From NCBI GenBank assembly GCA_022414725.1, contig CM039467.1, forward strand, positions 13,044,744 to 13,108,743: a stretch of DNA of 64,000 bases. The letters run 5' to 3'. The translations under genes were made by a program, and so were the position numbers. The notes under the pieces were generated by a model that had not been told where the DNA came from, searched no databases, and saw only the letters and a program-made list of their open reading frames with translations. The DNA comes from Microglena sp. YARC (lineage: Eukaryota; Chlorophyta; Chlorophyceae; Chlamydomonadales; Chlamydomonadaceae). Shown one piece after another: positions 1 through 10,400 of this stretch. Position 1 is the first letter of the stretch. Each line of letters starts with the position of its first letter.

Positions 1-585
1 GCTAGGACCCAGCACATGTGTACAGCCTGTCACGGTTGGTCAAGACCCTATTTGACCAACCCCTGGGCTGTAACATACATACAGCCAGGACCCAGCACAT
101 GTGTACAGCCTGTCATGGTTGGGCAAGACCCTATTTGACCAACCCCTGGGCTGTAACATACATACAGCCAGGACCCAGCACATGTGTACAGCCTGTCATG
201 GTTGGGCAAGACCCTATTTGACCAACCCCTGGGCTGTAACATACATACAGCCAGGACCCAGCACATGTTTACAGCCTGTCATGGTTGGGCAAGACCCTAT
301 TTGACCAACCCCTGGGCTGTAACATACATACAGCCAGGACCCAGCACATGTGTACAGCCTGTCATGGTTGGGCAAGACCCTATTTGACCAACCCCTGGGC
401 TGTAACATACATACAGCCAGGACCCAGCACATGTGTACAGCCTGTCATGGTTGGTCAAGACCCTATTTGACCAACCCCTGGGCTGTAACATACATACAGC
501 CAGGACCCAGCACATGTGTACAGCCTGTCATGGTTGGGCAAGACCCTATTCGACCTACCCCTCGGTTGTAACATACATACAACCA
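1..585. repeat. 83-bp minisatellite
   Basis: About seven head-to-tail copies of an 83-bp unit containing GGGCAAGACCCTATTTGACC and GTAACATACATAC. The unit resembles, in reverse complement, the dispersed family seen at 20095, 28160, 30385, 30900 and 32585. The array therefore looks like a tandem expansion of one end of that mobile sequence. It lies downstream of exon 3 on the TypA strand, so it is probably in intron 3. The overlapping 60-70 aa open frames recur with the 83-bp period and are not genes. Confidence 0.95.
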
Positions 586-1690
586 GTGCCATGTACAGCC
601 TGGCATCAGGAGATGAACAAACACAGCCTCTCAATCCATGCATCTCAATGCATACACTCAATCCATGCATCTCAATTTAGGCAGGTGTAGAATCGCAATG
701 GACTATGGCATTATGGCATTAGTTTTGCTCTAGCTGTTTTGTCCTGCTTGATCTAAGTACGCATCCAGGCTTTTTTTACTGGCACCCACAAGCAACACGA
801 TGCTATTCACGGTTGAACTAAACAGGCTGCGAGTGCTTCTGTACATTTTGCAAGATATCCAGATCGCACTCGCATTCCGTGTCGTTCAACAATAATGCAT
901 GCCCCGAGAGGGGAAACGATGACTACCCAGCGCCAGCACCAGTACCCAGTGCATGTATACAGCCTTGCATCAGTAGATGAAACAGCACGACCTCTCAATC
1001 CATGTTTCTCAAAAATGCAGATGCAGCAGTACATGAAATGAGTTTTATAGCTTTGTTTTCCTGCTCCATCTAAGTACGCATCCATGCTTGCTTTACTGGC
1101 CATGGCACAAGCAACACGATGCTATTCACCACCACCAGTAACTAGTGCATGTATAACGCCTTGCATCAGTAGATGAACCAACACAACCTCTCAATCCATG
1201 CATCTCAATGCATGCATACCAATCCGTGCAGATGTAGAATTGCAATGGACTAAGGGACATGATGGCATTAGTTTTGCTCTAGCTTTTTTGTCCTGCTTGA
1301 TTTAAGTACGCATCCATGCTTGCTTTACTGGCAATGGCACAAGCAGCACGATGCTATCCACCACCACCAGTACCCATTGCATGTTTACAGCCTTGCATCA
1401 GGAGATGAATCAACACAACCTCTCTATGCATGCCTCTCAATCCATGCAGATGTAGAATCGCAATGGACTATGACACTATGACATTAGTTTTGCTCTAGCT
1501 GTGTTGTCCTGCTTGATCTTCATACGCCTCCAGGCTTGCTCCACTAGCACCCGCAAGCAGCACGATGCTATCCACCATAATCAGCACCCAGTGCATGTAT
1601 AAAGCCTTGCAGGAGATGAACGGACACAACCTCGGTATCCATGTTTCTCATTAAATGCGGATGCAGCATCACATGTAATGAGTTGAACAC
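586..1690. repeat. Degenerate long-period tandem repeat
   Basis: Five diverged copies of a roughly 190-360 bp unit. Recognisable anchors are GCCTTGCATCAGTAGATGAA (near 588, 948, 1142, 1375 and 1590), CTCAATCCATG and GCATTAGTTTTGCTCTAGCT. The copies differ by indels, unlike the near-identical 83-bp array beside them, so this array is older. No coding potential. Probably part of TypA intron 3. Confidence 0.8.
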
Positions 1691-1833
1691 TATTAAGTGA
1701 ATTTTACACTTGCTTTGTTTTTCTGCTTGATTTTAGTATGCATCCAGAACAGACAAAAGACAGCTATGGCTCACCGCCCTACCTTACCTTATAAAAAAGA
1801 TGACATGATGTCATATTGCCATTCCCTACTTAC

Positions 1834-2725
1834 CGCTCTACCTCGCCTCCAAAGTCAGCATGGCCCGGCGTATCCACAGCGTTGATGGTGTAGCCTTTGT
1901 AACTGCAAATGCAACCAGTGTTTTTTATTTCAGATTTTTATTTTTATTTTATCCACAGCTTTGATGGTGAAGACTTTTCAACTGCGAATGCAACCAGTTC
2001 CCCCCCCCACACACACCCACCCACCCACCCACCCCACACACCCATTTTTATGTTTTATTTTATTTTATTTTATTTACATCGTTGATGATCTAAATAACTG
2101 CGAATGTTACCAGTTTGTTTTCAGATTGCCAGCAAGTGTGTCTGAAAGCTTGCATGACAGGCAATCCAATTCAGCTGTAAGTTGAGGGCTCGACTCAGTT
2201 GCAGGCAAATGGGGCTGGGTGGAAGCTGGTACGTGGAGCCAACAAAAGCAAGTTCTATGCAGCGTCGCCTGCGACGCTAAAAAATGGCGGAGAGTGATCG
2301 CGACGGTGCGACAGGTGGCAACGGAAGCGAGTTAGTTGCGAGACTGTTGGCTGACGTGTCAGGCTTCAGTGCGGTCAGACAGATGGATGGATGGTCGGTC
2401 AGTCGGATGGACAAATGGGTGAACATGGGGGCTCCCGCCCCCTTGAAGAGGGGGCCCGGCCAAAAAGTGCAGCCCACCACACAAACCGTATGATTCACCT
2501 TACTGCATCAACTTTGGATGCCAACATGGTGGTCAGGCAAAACGTGTGACCACTCTGGGTGGTACCAATTGCACACCAGGAATCTGAAAATCCAATACGC
2601 CAGCATCTGTCCACATCGGCCTATCTTCTACCCCATATCGTAGTATGCCCTTTCCTCATATCCCAATATTTGGTACATGGTATGAGCCCACCACCACCAC
2701 CACGACCACACACACACACACCTCC

Positions 2726-2784
<59 letters not shown>

Positions 2785-5700
2785 CATCACCACACCAACA
2801 CACACACACCCTCTTCCCCCTAGCCATCCCCCTAAAATCACAAATACCCATAGCTGGGACCCAACATCATATAGTGCATGCCCCCCCTCCCCCCTCTAGC
2901 CATCCCCCCTAGAAACACACGTACCCGTAGCTGGCACCCAACATTGCACAGCACCCATAGCTGGCACCCAACATTGCACAGCACCCATAGCTGGCACCCA
3001 ACATTGCACAGCACCAATAGCTGGCACCCAACATTGCACAGCACCCATAGCTGGCACCCAACATTGCATGGTACCTATAGCTGGCACCCAACATTGCACA
3101 GCACCCATAGCTGGCACCCAACATTGCACAGCACCCATAGCTGGCACCCAACATTGCACAGCACCCATAGCTGGCACCCAACATTGCACAGCACCCATAG
3201 CTGGCACCCAACATTGCATGGTACCCATAGCTGGCACCCAACATTGCACAGCACCCATAGCTGGCACCCAACATTGCATGGTACCCAAAGCTGGCACCCA
3301 ACATTGCACAGTACCCATAGCTGGCACCCAACATTGCACAGCACCCATAGCTGGCACCCAACATTGCATGGTACCCAAAGCTGGCACCCAACATTGCACA
3401 GTACCCATAGCTGGCACCCAACATTGCACAGTACCCATAGCCGGCACCCAAAAGTGTGTGGGAACAACACATTCTGCATGCATCAATCTCAGTAGCAAAC
3501 ACACAACAATTCCCACCACCACATCAATGTCACACACCCAAATATAGCTTTTATTTTCAGCTACGAGCGGCAGCTTCTAGGCAGCTCCCTGAACCAGCCA
3601 AAAGGATAAGCCCCAAGACTTCAGCAGTTCTGGACAGCTGATTGTATCAGCTTCAAGGCGGTCTAGGTTGCGTTGGCTTTGGCTAAATAGCCAGTCAGGG
3701 GAGCAGACAGGAAAGCGGCCTAGAAGTTGCTGCTGGTAGCTGAAAAGAAAAACACTGATATAACACCTTTAAACCCTAAACCCTAAACCCTAAAAGGGTG
3801 GCGAGTAATCACCTAAGATTACTCGATATAAACCCCTTTTAACCACTTTTCAGCCACTTTTCTTTTAACCACTACTGGTTTTAACCCGCCTACGCACTTG
3901 AAGGAGGTGTACTTGGACAAAATAGTGATGCCCCTCTCCTTTTCCAAGGTGTTCGAATCCTGCAAGAGGGTTAGGCCAAGCCATTTCAGTCTGAAGGTCA
4001 ATGGTTTGTTCGTAAGTACACAAAAGGACACAGCCATTGTCATTGTATTTTACCGTGTCTGTCAATTTCATTGCATTTTACCTTGTCTCTCAATTTCATT
4101 GTACTTTACCTTGTCTGTAAATTTCATTGCACTTTACCGTGTCTGTCAATTTCATTGTATTTGACCTTGTCTCTCATTTTCGTTGTATTTTACCTTGTCT
4201 GTCAATTTCACAGTCTATAACTTTAATTGTGGGCTGGTCTACTCAGATTTAAGCAACTACAGGAGTGTGTCAGTGCGTGTTCGAAAAATGGGTGCAGCTG
4301 GATGCAGATTCGAGCCACCACAGGCGGGTGTAAGTACTTGTTTGAAAAATGGGTGCGGCTGAATGCAGATTTTAGCCACCACAGGCGGGTGTAAGTACGT
4401 GTTTGAACAATGGGCTGGTCTCATCAGGTTTGAGCAACCACAGGCGGGTGCAAGTACATGTTTGAACAATGGGCTGGTCTCCTCAGATTTGAGCAACCAC
4501 AGGCGTGTGCAAGTACATGTTTGAACAATGGGCTGGTCTCCTCAGATTTGAGCAACCACAGGCGGGTGCAAGTACATGTTTGAACAATGGGCTGGTCTCA
4601 TCAGGTTTGAGCAACCACAGGCATGTGCATGTACATGTTTGAACAATGGGCTGGTCTCATCAGGTTTGAGCAACCACAGGCGTGTGCAAGTACATGTTTG
4701 AACAATGGGCTGGTCTCCTCAGATTTGAGCAACCACAGGCGGGTGCAAGTACATGTTTGAACAATGGGCTGGTCTCCTCAGGTTTGAGCAACCACAAGCG
4801 TGTGCAAGTACATGTTTGAACAATGGGCTGGTCTCCTCAGATTTGAGCAACCACAGGCGGGTGCAAGTACATGTTTGAACAATGGGCTGGTCTCATCAGG
4901 TTTGAGCAACCACAGGCATGTGCATGTACATGTTTGAACAATGGGCTGGTCTCATCAGTTTTGAGCAACCACAGGCGTGTGCAAGTACATGTTTGAACAA
5001 TGGGCTGGACTCCTCAGATATGAGCAACCACAGGCAGGTGCAAGTACATGTTTGAACAATGGGCTGGTCTCATCAGGTTTGAGCAACCACAGGCGTGTGC
5101 AAGTACATGTTTGAACAATGGGCTGGTCCCCTCAGATTTGAGCAACTAAATGAGTGCGTGAGTACATATTTGAACAATGGGCTGGTCTCATCAGGTTTGA
5201 GCAACCACAGGCGTGTGTAAGTACATGTTTGAATAATGGAGCGGCTGAATGCTAATAGGGCAACGCAAAAGCATGGTGTGCAATGTATGGCTGCGGGGTA
5301 ACATACATGCATTAGTCGTGGTGCATGGTGCATTATGTATGGCTGCAGTGCAACATACATCCATTAGTCACGGTGGACGGTGTGTTATGTATGGCTGCAG
5401 TGCAACATACATCCATAAGTCACGGTGGACGGTGTGTTATGTATGGCTGCAGTGCAACATACATCCATTAGTCACGGTGGACGGTGTGTTATGTATGGCT
5501 GCAGTGCAACATACATCCATTAGTCACGGTGGACGGTGTGTTATGTATGGCTGCAGTGCAACAAACATCCATTAGTCACGGTGCATGGTGCATGGTGTGT
5601 TATGTATGGCTGCAGTGAAACATAAATCCATTAGTCATGGTGAATGGTGCATGGTGTATGGCTGCAGTGCAACATACATGCATCAGTCATGGTGCATGGT

Positions 5701-6191
5701 GCAACGTGTGCAGTGACTGCCTGCAAGGCAACAGGCATGCATGTTTCCTGGTGATTGATAAAATCTATGTGGTGCATGGTGCATGATGAATGCTTCATGC
5801 ACTCATACAATCATGCTTCATGCTTCATACAATCATGCTTCATGCTTCATGCACTCATGCTGCATGGCAGTGTCCCACCCACCATGACCCTGTCCTCGCT
5901 AGATCCCCTGCCACACATCGCCAGCAGTCGATCCATGAGCGTGGTCTTTCCATGATCAATATGCGCTATGATCGCGAAGTCGCGAATCTTTGATGGATCC
6001 GGGAGTGATTTATCGGAACGAGAGTAAGCCGAGGTCTTGAATCCCCGACAGCCTGAGGCAGTCCCGGATTCAAGGCCCATGAGCCCGATCGCACCATTGC
6101 TGGTGGTCGAGGTGGGTAGCGTGGAGGTAGTGCATTTTGTGAGGCTTCGATAGGCAAGGGAAGTGAGGGCACGCAGCCTGGAGTTTTGCAT
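1834..6191 (-). CDS. TYPA: Mitochondrial TypA/BipA-like translational GTPase, 5' exons 1-3 (partial gene)
   Basis: TypA/BipA is a ribosome-binding translation GTPase of bacteria, chloroplasts and mitochondria. Exon 1 is 6191-5883 (103 codons, first ATG at 6191). It opens with an Arg/Ser/Thr-rich, acid-poor stretch typical of a mitochondrial presequence and then carries the G1 loop AHIDHGKTT (residues 76-84). Exon 2 is 3959-3898 and carries switch I with LEKERGITI. Exon 3 is 1902-1834 and carries G3, [14 protein letters not shown]. Splice sites are ATG|GTGGGT, TTGCAG|GAT, AA|GTGCGT, TTGCAG|TTAC and CG|GTAAGT. Intron phases 0, 2 and 2 join without frame error. The G1-to-G2 spacing and sequence fit the mitochondrial TypA type better than LepA. 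The G4/G5 motifs and the remaining domains must lie left of the window. Introns 1 and 2 are about 1.9-2.0 kb and consist largely of satellites. Confidence 0.85.
2130..2245. repeat. Dispersed repeat, copy shared with 21950-22045
   Basis: Contains GCATGACAGGCAATCCAATT and GGGGCTGGGTGGAAGC. A related stretch at 21950-22045 has GGCATTCCAATGAAGCTGCA and GAGCTGGGTGGAAGCAGGTA. Non-coding, inside TypA intron 2. Element type unknown. Confidence 0.5.
2277..2485 (-). repeat. Dispersed hairpin element (GGCGGAGCCCCC family)
   Basis: Reverse-complement copy of a family also present at 23403-23985, 30235-30390, 30815-30900, 33060-33475 and, partly, 13540-13760. Shared landmarks are a GC-rich hairpin (GGGGGCTCCCGCCCCC), GGACAAATGGGTGAAC, the GACCGACCGA-type run, TGACGTGTCAGGCTTCA and GTTGCAACGCTGC-like ends. 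Probably a short non-autonomous mobile element. Lies in TypA intron 2. Confidence 0.65.
2690..2815. repeat. (CA)n microsatellite
   Basis: Nearly uninterrupted CA dinucleotides with short C-rich interruptions, inside TypA intron 2. The Thr/His-rich and Val/Cys-rich frames over it are artefacts. A smaller C-rich/ACCC run lies at 1999-2045. Confidence 0.95.
2921..3455. repeat. 30-bp minisatellite
   Basis: About 18 copies of a 30-bp unit containing CCATAGCTGGCACCCAACAT, with two main variants (CACAGC and CATGGT at the junction). Because 30 is a multiple of three, five or six frames stay open and give 130-210 aa repetitive ORFs. These are not genes. In TypA intron 2. Confidence 0.95.
3540..3605 (+). 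repeat. Short dispersed repeat, GCAGCTTCTAGGCAGCTCCC
   Basis: A pyrimidine stretch ending in CAG is followed by CTACGAGCGGCAGCTTCTAG. The same segment occurs at about 19008-19060 (CPSF30 intron 4) and, diverged, at about 21880-21915. Three copies with similar left flanks indicate a mobile or duplicated segment of unknown type. Confidence 0.55.
3772..3795 (+). repeat. Interstitial telomere-type repeat (CCCTAAA)3
   Basis: Three perfect copies of CCCTAAA, the plant/green-algal telomere repeat, inside TypA intron 2. Too short to be a chromosome end. Probably an interstitial insertion, for example at a repaired break. Confidence 0.8.
4040..4205. repeat. 28-bp minisatellite
   Basis: About six imperfect copies of a 28-bp unit with TGTCTGTCAATTTCATTG and TTTTACC. 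In TypA intron 1. The 88 aa open frame over it is repeat-derived. Confidence 0.85.
4255..5235. repeat. 59-bp minisatellite
   Basis: About sixteen copies of a 59-bp unit containing GTACATGTTTGAACAATGGG and TGAGCAACCACAGGCG. Variation is mainly G/T in GGCGGGTG versus GGCGTGTG and CTC versus CAT in GGTCTCCTCAG. In TypA intron 1. Confidence 0.95.
5285..5720. repeat. 52-bp minisatellite
   Basis: About seven copies of a 52-bp unit with TGTTATGTATGGCTGCAGTG and CATTAGTCACGGTG. In TypA intron 1, directly after the 59-bp array. At 5760-5870 it gives way to a degenerate CATGCTTCATGC run that reaches exon 1. Confidence 0.92.
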
Positions 6192-7480
6192 GGTAACTGG
6201 TTACACAGGCGCGTGTGGGGTGTATCATGTGGGGCGGAGTGGGCACGCGTACGGTAGGCGGCAACGGTGATGGCGCCCCCACGACAAAGCTCCGAAACCT
6301 TATTCGGTTTCGAAACCGACGGCGGTGACAGGTAAGGTAATCCTCGCGAGGATCCTCGTCCCCTTGTTCCTGTTGCAACACCCACTTCATTCCAGATATT
6401 GCTTTCCTTCCTTGTCCTTGACACGCAAGGTATTTAAAAAAAAATGTTTACGTATTTTAAAACCACAGATTCTTGAGTGTCTGTTCCGCATCAAATGTAG
6501 ATTTAGGTTTATGAAACTTAGTAATTGAAAACAATTACGTCTCAAAAACGTATATTGTGAACTTTTGAAGCACCCCCGAACAACACTGATTCCTACCCTA
6601 AGAGCGCCTGAGTCCTACAATACCATGCACCATGTGGAACACGAGAAATGAAAACAATACGGTGACGGTATGCAAGGAGAGACCGGTACTAAGATGTTGG
6701 TGAGGAGGAGGGAAGGTTCACGAAAATGGTGAGCAGTCTAACGGCTAACTGGAGCCATTCAGATAGGACGAGAAAACCCCTAATATAAAGAGAAATCCTA
6801 GAGGACTAACCCATCGTGTCCAGTTAAGAAAACAACAACCCATCTAACCCATCTTGGTACGTCATTTATCATGCCTGGTTCTGCCTGCCTACTGGTATCT
6901 GTTGAGCAAGAGTGTCCTAATGACCTCCTAAATTGCAGGCTTGGGTTTATGGCAGTGCAACAAGCGTTGAGAATTGGGAACCCACATTATTATGGATGCC
7001 AGAAGAAGTTTCCTGAGACTGGGATGACGAACCCTGAAAACCCCAAGGTTCGACACTTAGACACCTGCTCAACACCCTGCTCAACCACCTGGCATGTGGG
7101 GGTGCTGCTCAACACCCTCCCGATCTCGATAAAGCCACGCCACGTCGATAAAGCCGCGCCACCTTCCATCACCTTGCCATCACTGCCAGCCAGCCCTAGC
7201 CGATGCCCTCGCCGTTGCTCTCAGCGCTGCGAACGACAACCCTGATCGCTTCTGATTGACTCACCCATCCATCGCGTTTCCCCCTCCTATCTTGCTTTCC
7301 GACGTCATATCTCTTGATCTCAAGCCGTGCAATTTGTCATTTCCTTCCCCTTGACTTTGCCTGCTAATTGGCAACTTACTAGACGCCCGGGCTTGCAAAA
7401 TATCCGTCCATTCAGCATTGCACTGCGGTTTGAAGTAGTTGCGCTTTCGCGGGTCTGGGGTCTCGGAGGCATCTGCTAAG
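6192..7480. promoter_or_regulatory. Divergent intergenic region between TypA and CPSF30
   Basis: About 1.3 kb separates the start codons of TypA (6191, minus) and CPSF30 (7481, plus), so both promoters and 5' leaders must lie here. It is one of the few stretches without tandem repeats. I see no clear TATA box or known operator. A 124-codon plus frame at 6871-7245 has no recognisable domain and I do not call it a gene. Confidence 0.5.
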
Positions 7481-10400
7481 ATGGGGGACGACCTTAACTT
7501 TGATTTCGAAAGCAATCTAGAGGTTGGAAATCTACTCACATCTAAAGCTGAGGTACGGCGATCCCCTCTGATGACTCCGACCTGCGACATGCTCGTCGTA
7601 ATTCAGTCATGTGCATTACCTAGTCTACTGCCCCCCCCCCTCCCCCCCTCCACCCATTCACACTACACACACACAAGCACCCAGAATCACCCACACACAC
7701 ATAGACCACAAGCACACGCATGCATACACACATACCCTCCCCCCTCCCACCCCCCTCCCCCCCCCTCCCACCCATCCACACACACACACACGCACACAAG
7801 TACACGCATACACACATACCGCACACGCACACACACACACCACAAGCACACGCACACACATGCATACACATACATACCCCCCCCCCCCCCCCCCCCCCCC
7901 TCCACGCCCATCCCCAAACCTCCACTTCCACACTAATCCTGAACCACCTCCACAGCCATCCCGCAAAGAAGCCCAAACCCAAGCCCAAGCTCAAACCCAC
8001 ACACTCAACCCCAAACCTCTCCCTCAACTCCCACCATCACGCCCACACATACACCCACACCCATACATCCAGGATCATGCACGCGTATTTGATACCCCCA
8101 TTACGGCCGAGGAGATCGGTCAGCAGCCTGGAAACTACAAGAAGAACTTTAGACAGGTGCGCCACTTTTTTTTGCAACGCATTGCCATTCCGTCGCTGCT
8201 TGGCGACACATGGATCTGGCTAACCTAGTCAGAAATGTCCCCCCGAATCCCCGGGCTCCGCGCTTCGCACTGGGGTCGCAATGAATCGCTCTGTGTCGCT
8301 CAATTTGCGATGCGTCGCACGGACAAAAAACAGTGCAGGTGCGCTCATGTGGTCAGCGAGATGCTTGTGGTGGATGGGGTTGGTGGAGTGGATTGACAAC
8401 TCAGATGATGGGGAAGAAAGGGTGCACATGCAGTGTGTGTGTTTGTCTGTGTAAGTTTTTGATGAGGGGCAGCTCAGATGATGGGGAGGAAAGGGCACAC
8501 ATGCAGTGTGTGTGTATGTGTGCGTGTGTTGTGTTTGTGCGTGTGTTGTGTGTGTGTTTGTGACGAGGGGCAGCTCAGATGATGGAGAAGAAATGGTGCA
8601 CATGCAGTGTGTGTGTATGTGTGCGTGTGTTGTGTTTGTGTGTGTGTTGTGTGTGTGTTTGTGACGAGGGGCAGCTCAGATGATGGAGAAGAAATGGTGC
8701 ACATGCAGTGTGTGTGTATGTGTGCGTGTGTTGTGTGTGTGCGTGTGTTGTGTGTGTGTTTGTGACGAGGGGCAGCTCAGATGATGGAGAAGAAATGGTG
8801 CACATGCAGTGTGTGTGTATGTGTGTGTGTGTTGTGTGTGTGTGTTTGTGACGAGGGGCAGCTCAGATGATGGAGAAGAAATGGTGCACATGCAGTGTGT
8901 GAATATGTGTGTGTGTTGTGTTTGTGCGTGTGTTGTGTGTGTGTGTTTGTGACGAGGGGCAGCTCAGATGATGGGAAGGAAAGGGCACACATGCAGTTTG
9001 TGTGTGCGTGTGTTGTGTTTGTTTGTGTGTGTGACGAGAGGCAGATCAGATGATGGGGATGGAAGAGCACACATGCAGTATGTGTTTGTGTGTTGTGTTT
9101 GTGTGTGTGTGTTTGTGGCGAGGGGCAGCTCAGATGATGGGGAAGAAAGGGCAGACATGCAGTGTCTGTGTATTTGTGAGTGTATTTGTGTGTGTGTTTG
9201 TGACAAGGGGCAGCTCAGATGATGGCCAAGAAAGGTTACACATGCAGTGTGTGTGTATGTGTGCGTGTGTTGTGATTGTGTGTGTGTGTGTGTCTGTGAC
9301 GAGGGGCTGCTCAGATGATGGGGAAGGAAGGGCACACACACAGTGTGTGTGTATGTGCGTGTGTGTTCGTGGTTCGAGGCATCTCAGACAATGGCGGTGA
9401 CTGGGCACACATGCAGTGCGTGTGTATGTGCGTGTGTGTCCGTGGTGAGGGGCAGCTCAGATGGGGAGGAAAGGGCACACATGCAGTGTGTGTGTATGTG
9501 TGCGTGTCGTGTGTGTGTGTGTGTGTGTGTGTTTGTTAGGAGGGGCAGCTCAGATGATAAGGAAGAAATGGCACACATGCAGTGTGTGTGTATGTGCTTG
9601 TGTCGTGTTTGTGTGTGTGTGTTTGTTAGGAGGGGCAGCTCAGATGATAAGGAAGAAATGGCACACATGCAGTGTGTGTGTATGTGCTTGTGTCGTGTTT
9701 GTGTGTGTGTGTTTGTTAGGAGGGGCAGCTCAGATGATAAGGAAGAAATGGCACACATGCAGTGTGTGTGTATGTGCTTGTGTCGTGTTTGTGTGTGTGT
9801 GTTTGTTAGGAGGGGCAGCTCAGATGATAAGGAAGAAATGGCACACATGCAGTGTGTGTGTATGTGCTTGTGTCGTGTTTGTGTGTGTGTGCAGACTGTG
9901 TCCACCTACTGGCTGTGAGGGTTGTGCATGAAAGGAGACAGCTGCCCCCCTCAACCTCACACATACTATTATTTATTTATTCTCGTATTCCCCACCCCCT
10001 TGCAGACTGTGTGCACCTACTGGCTGCGAGGGTTGTGCATGAAAGGAGATAGCTGTGGCTGCTGGCACCAATTTGCCCAAGACAAGATGCTAGTGTGCCG
10101 CATGGCAGCCTCACGCATGTTATTTATTTTATTTATTCTCGTATTCCCCACCCCCTTGCAGACTGTGTGCACCTACTGGCTGCGAGGGTTGTGCATGAAA
10201 GGAGACAGCTGTGGCTTCTTGCAGGAGTTTGCCCAAGACAAGATGCCAGTGTGCCGCGCTCTTCTCAAGTTCGGGGTGTGCAAGGAACCCGATTGCCCCC
10301 CTCAACTTCACACCTCGTAATAAGGCATACCATGTATTGATTTTATTTATTTATTTACATATTCCCCACCACCTTGCAGACTGTGTGCACCTACTGGCTG

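Noticed and set aside
2896..3547. Overlapping ORFs of up to 213 codons in several frames
   Set aside because: They arise because the 30-bp satellite has a period divisible by three. No non-repeat content.
3772..3795. Telomere or chromosome end
   Set aside because: Only three CCCTAAA units, inside a gene's intron.
5883..6191. LepA/GUF1 assignment for the GTPase
   Set aside because: Exon 3 [14 protein letters not shown] and exon 2 LEKERGITI match TypA; LepA typically has GKST and a different switch region.
8229..9905. His/Thr/Cys-rich ORFs over the TG satellite
   Set aside because: Pure repeat translation with 101- and 90-bp periodicity.
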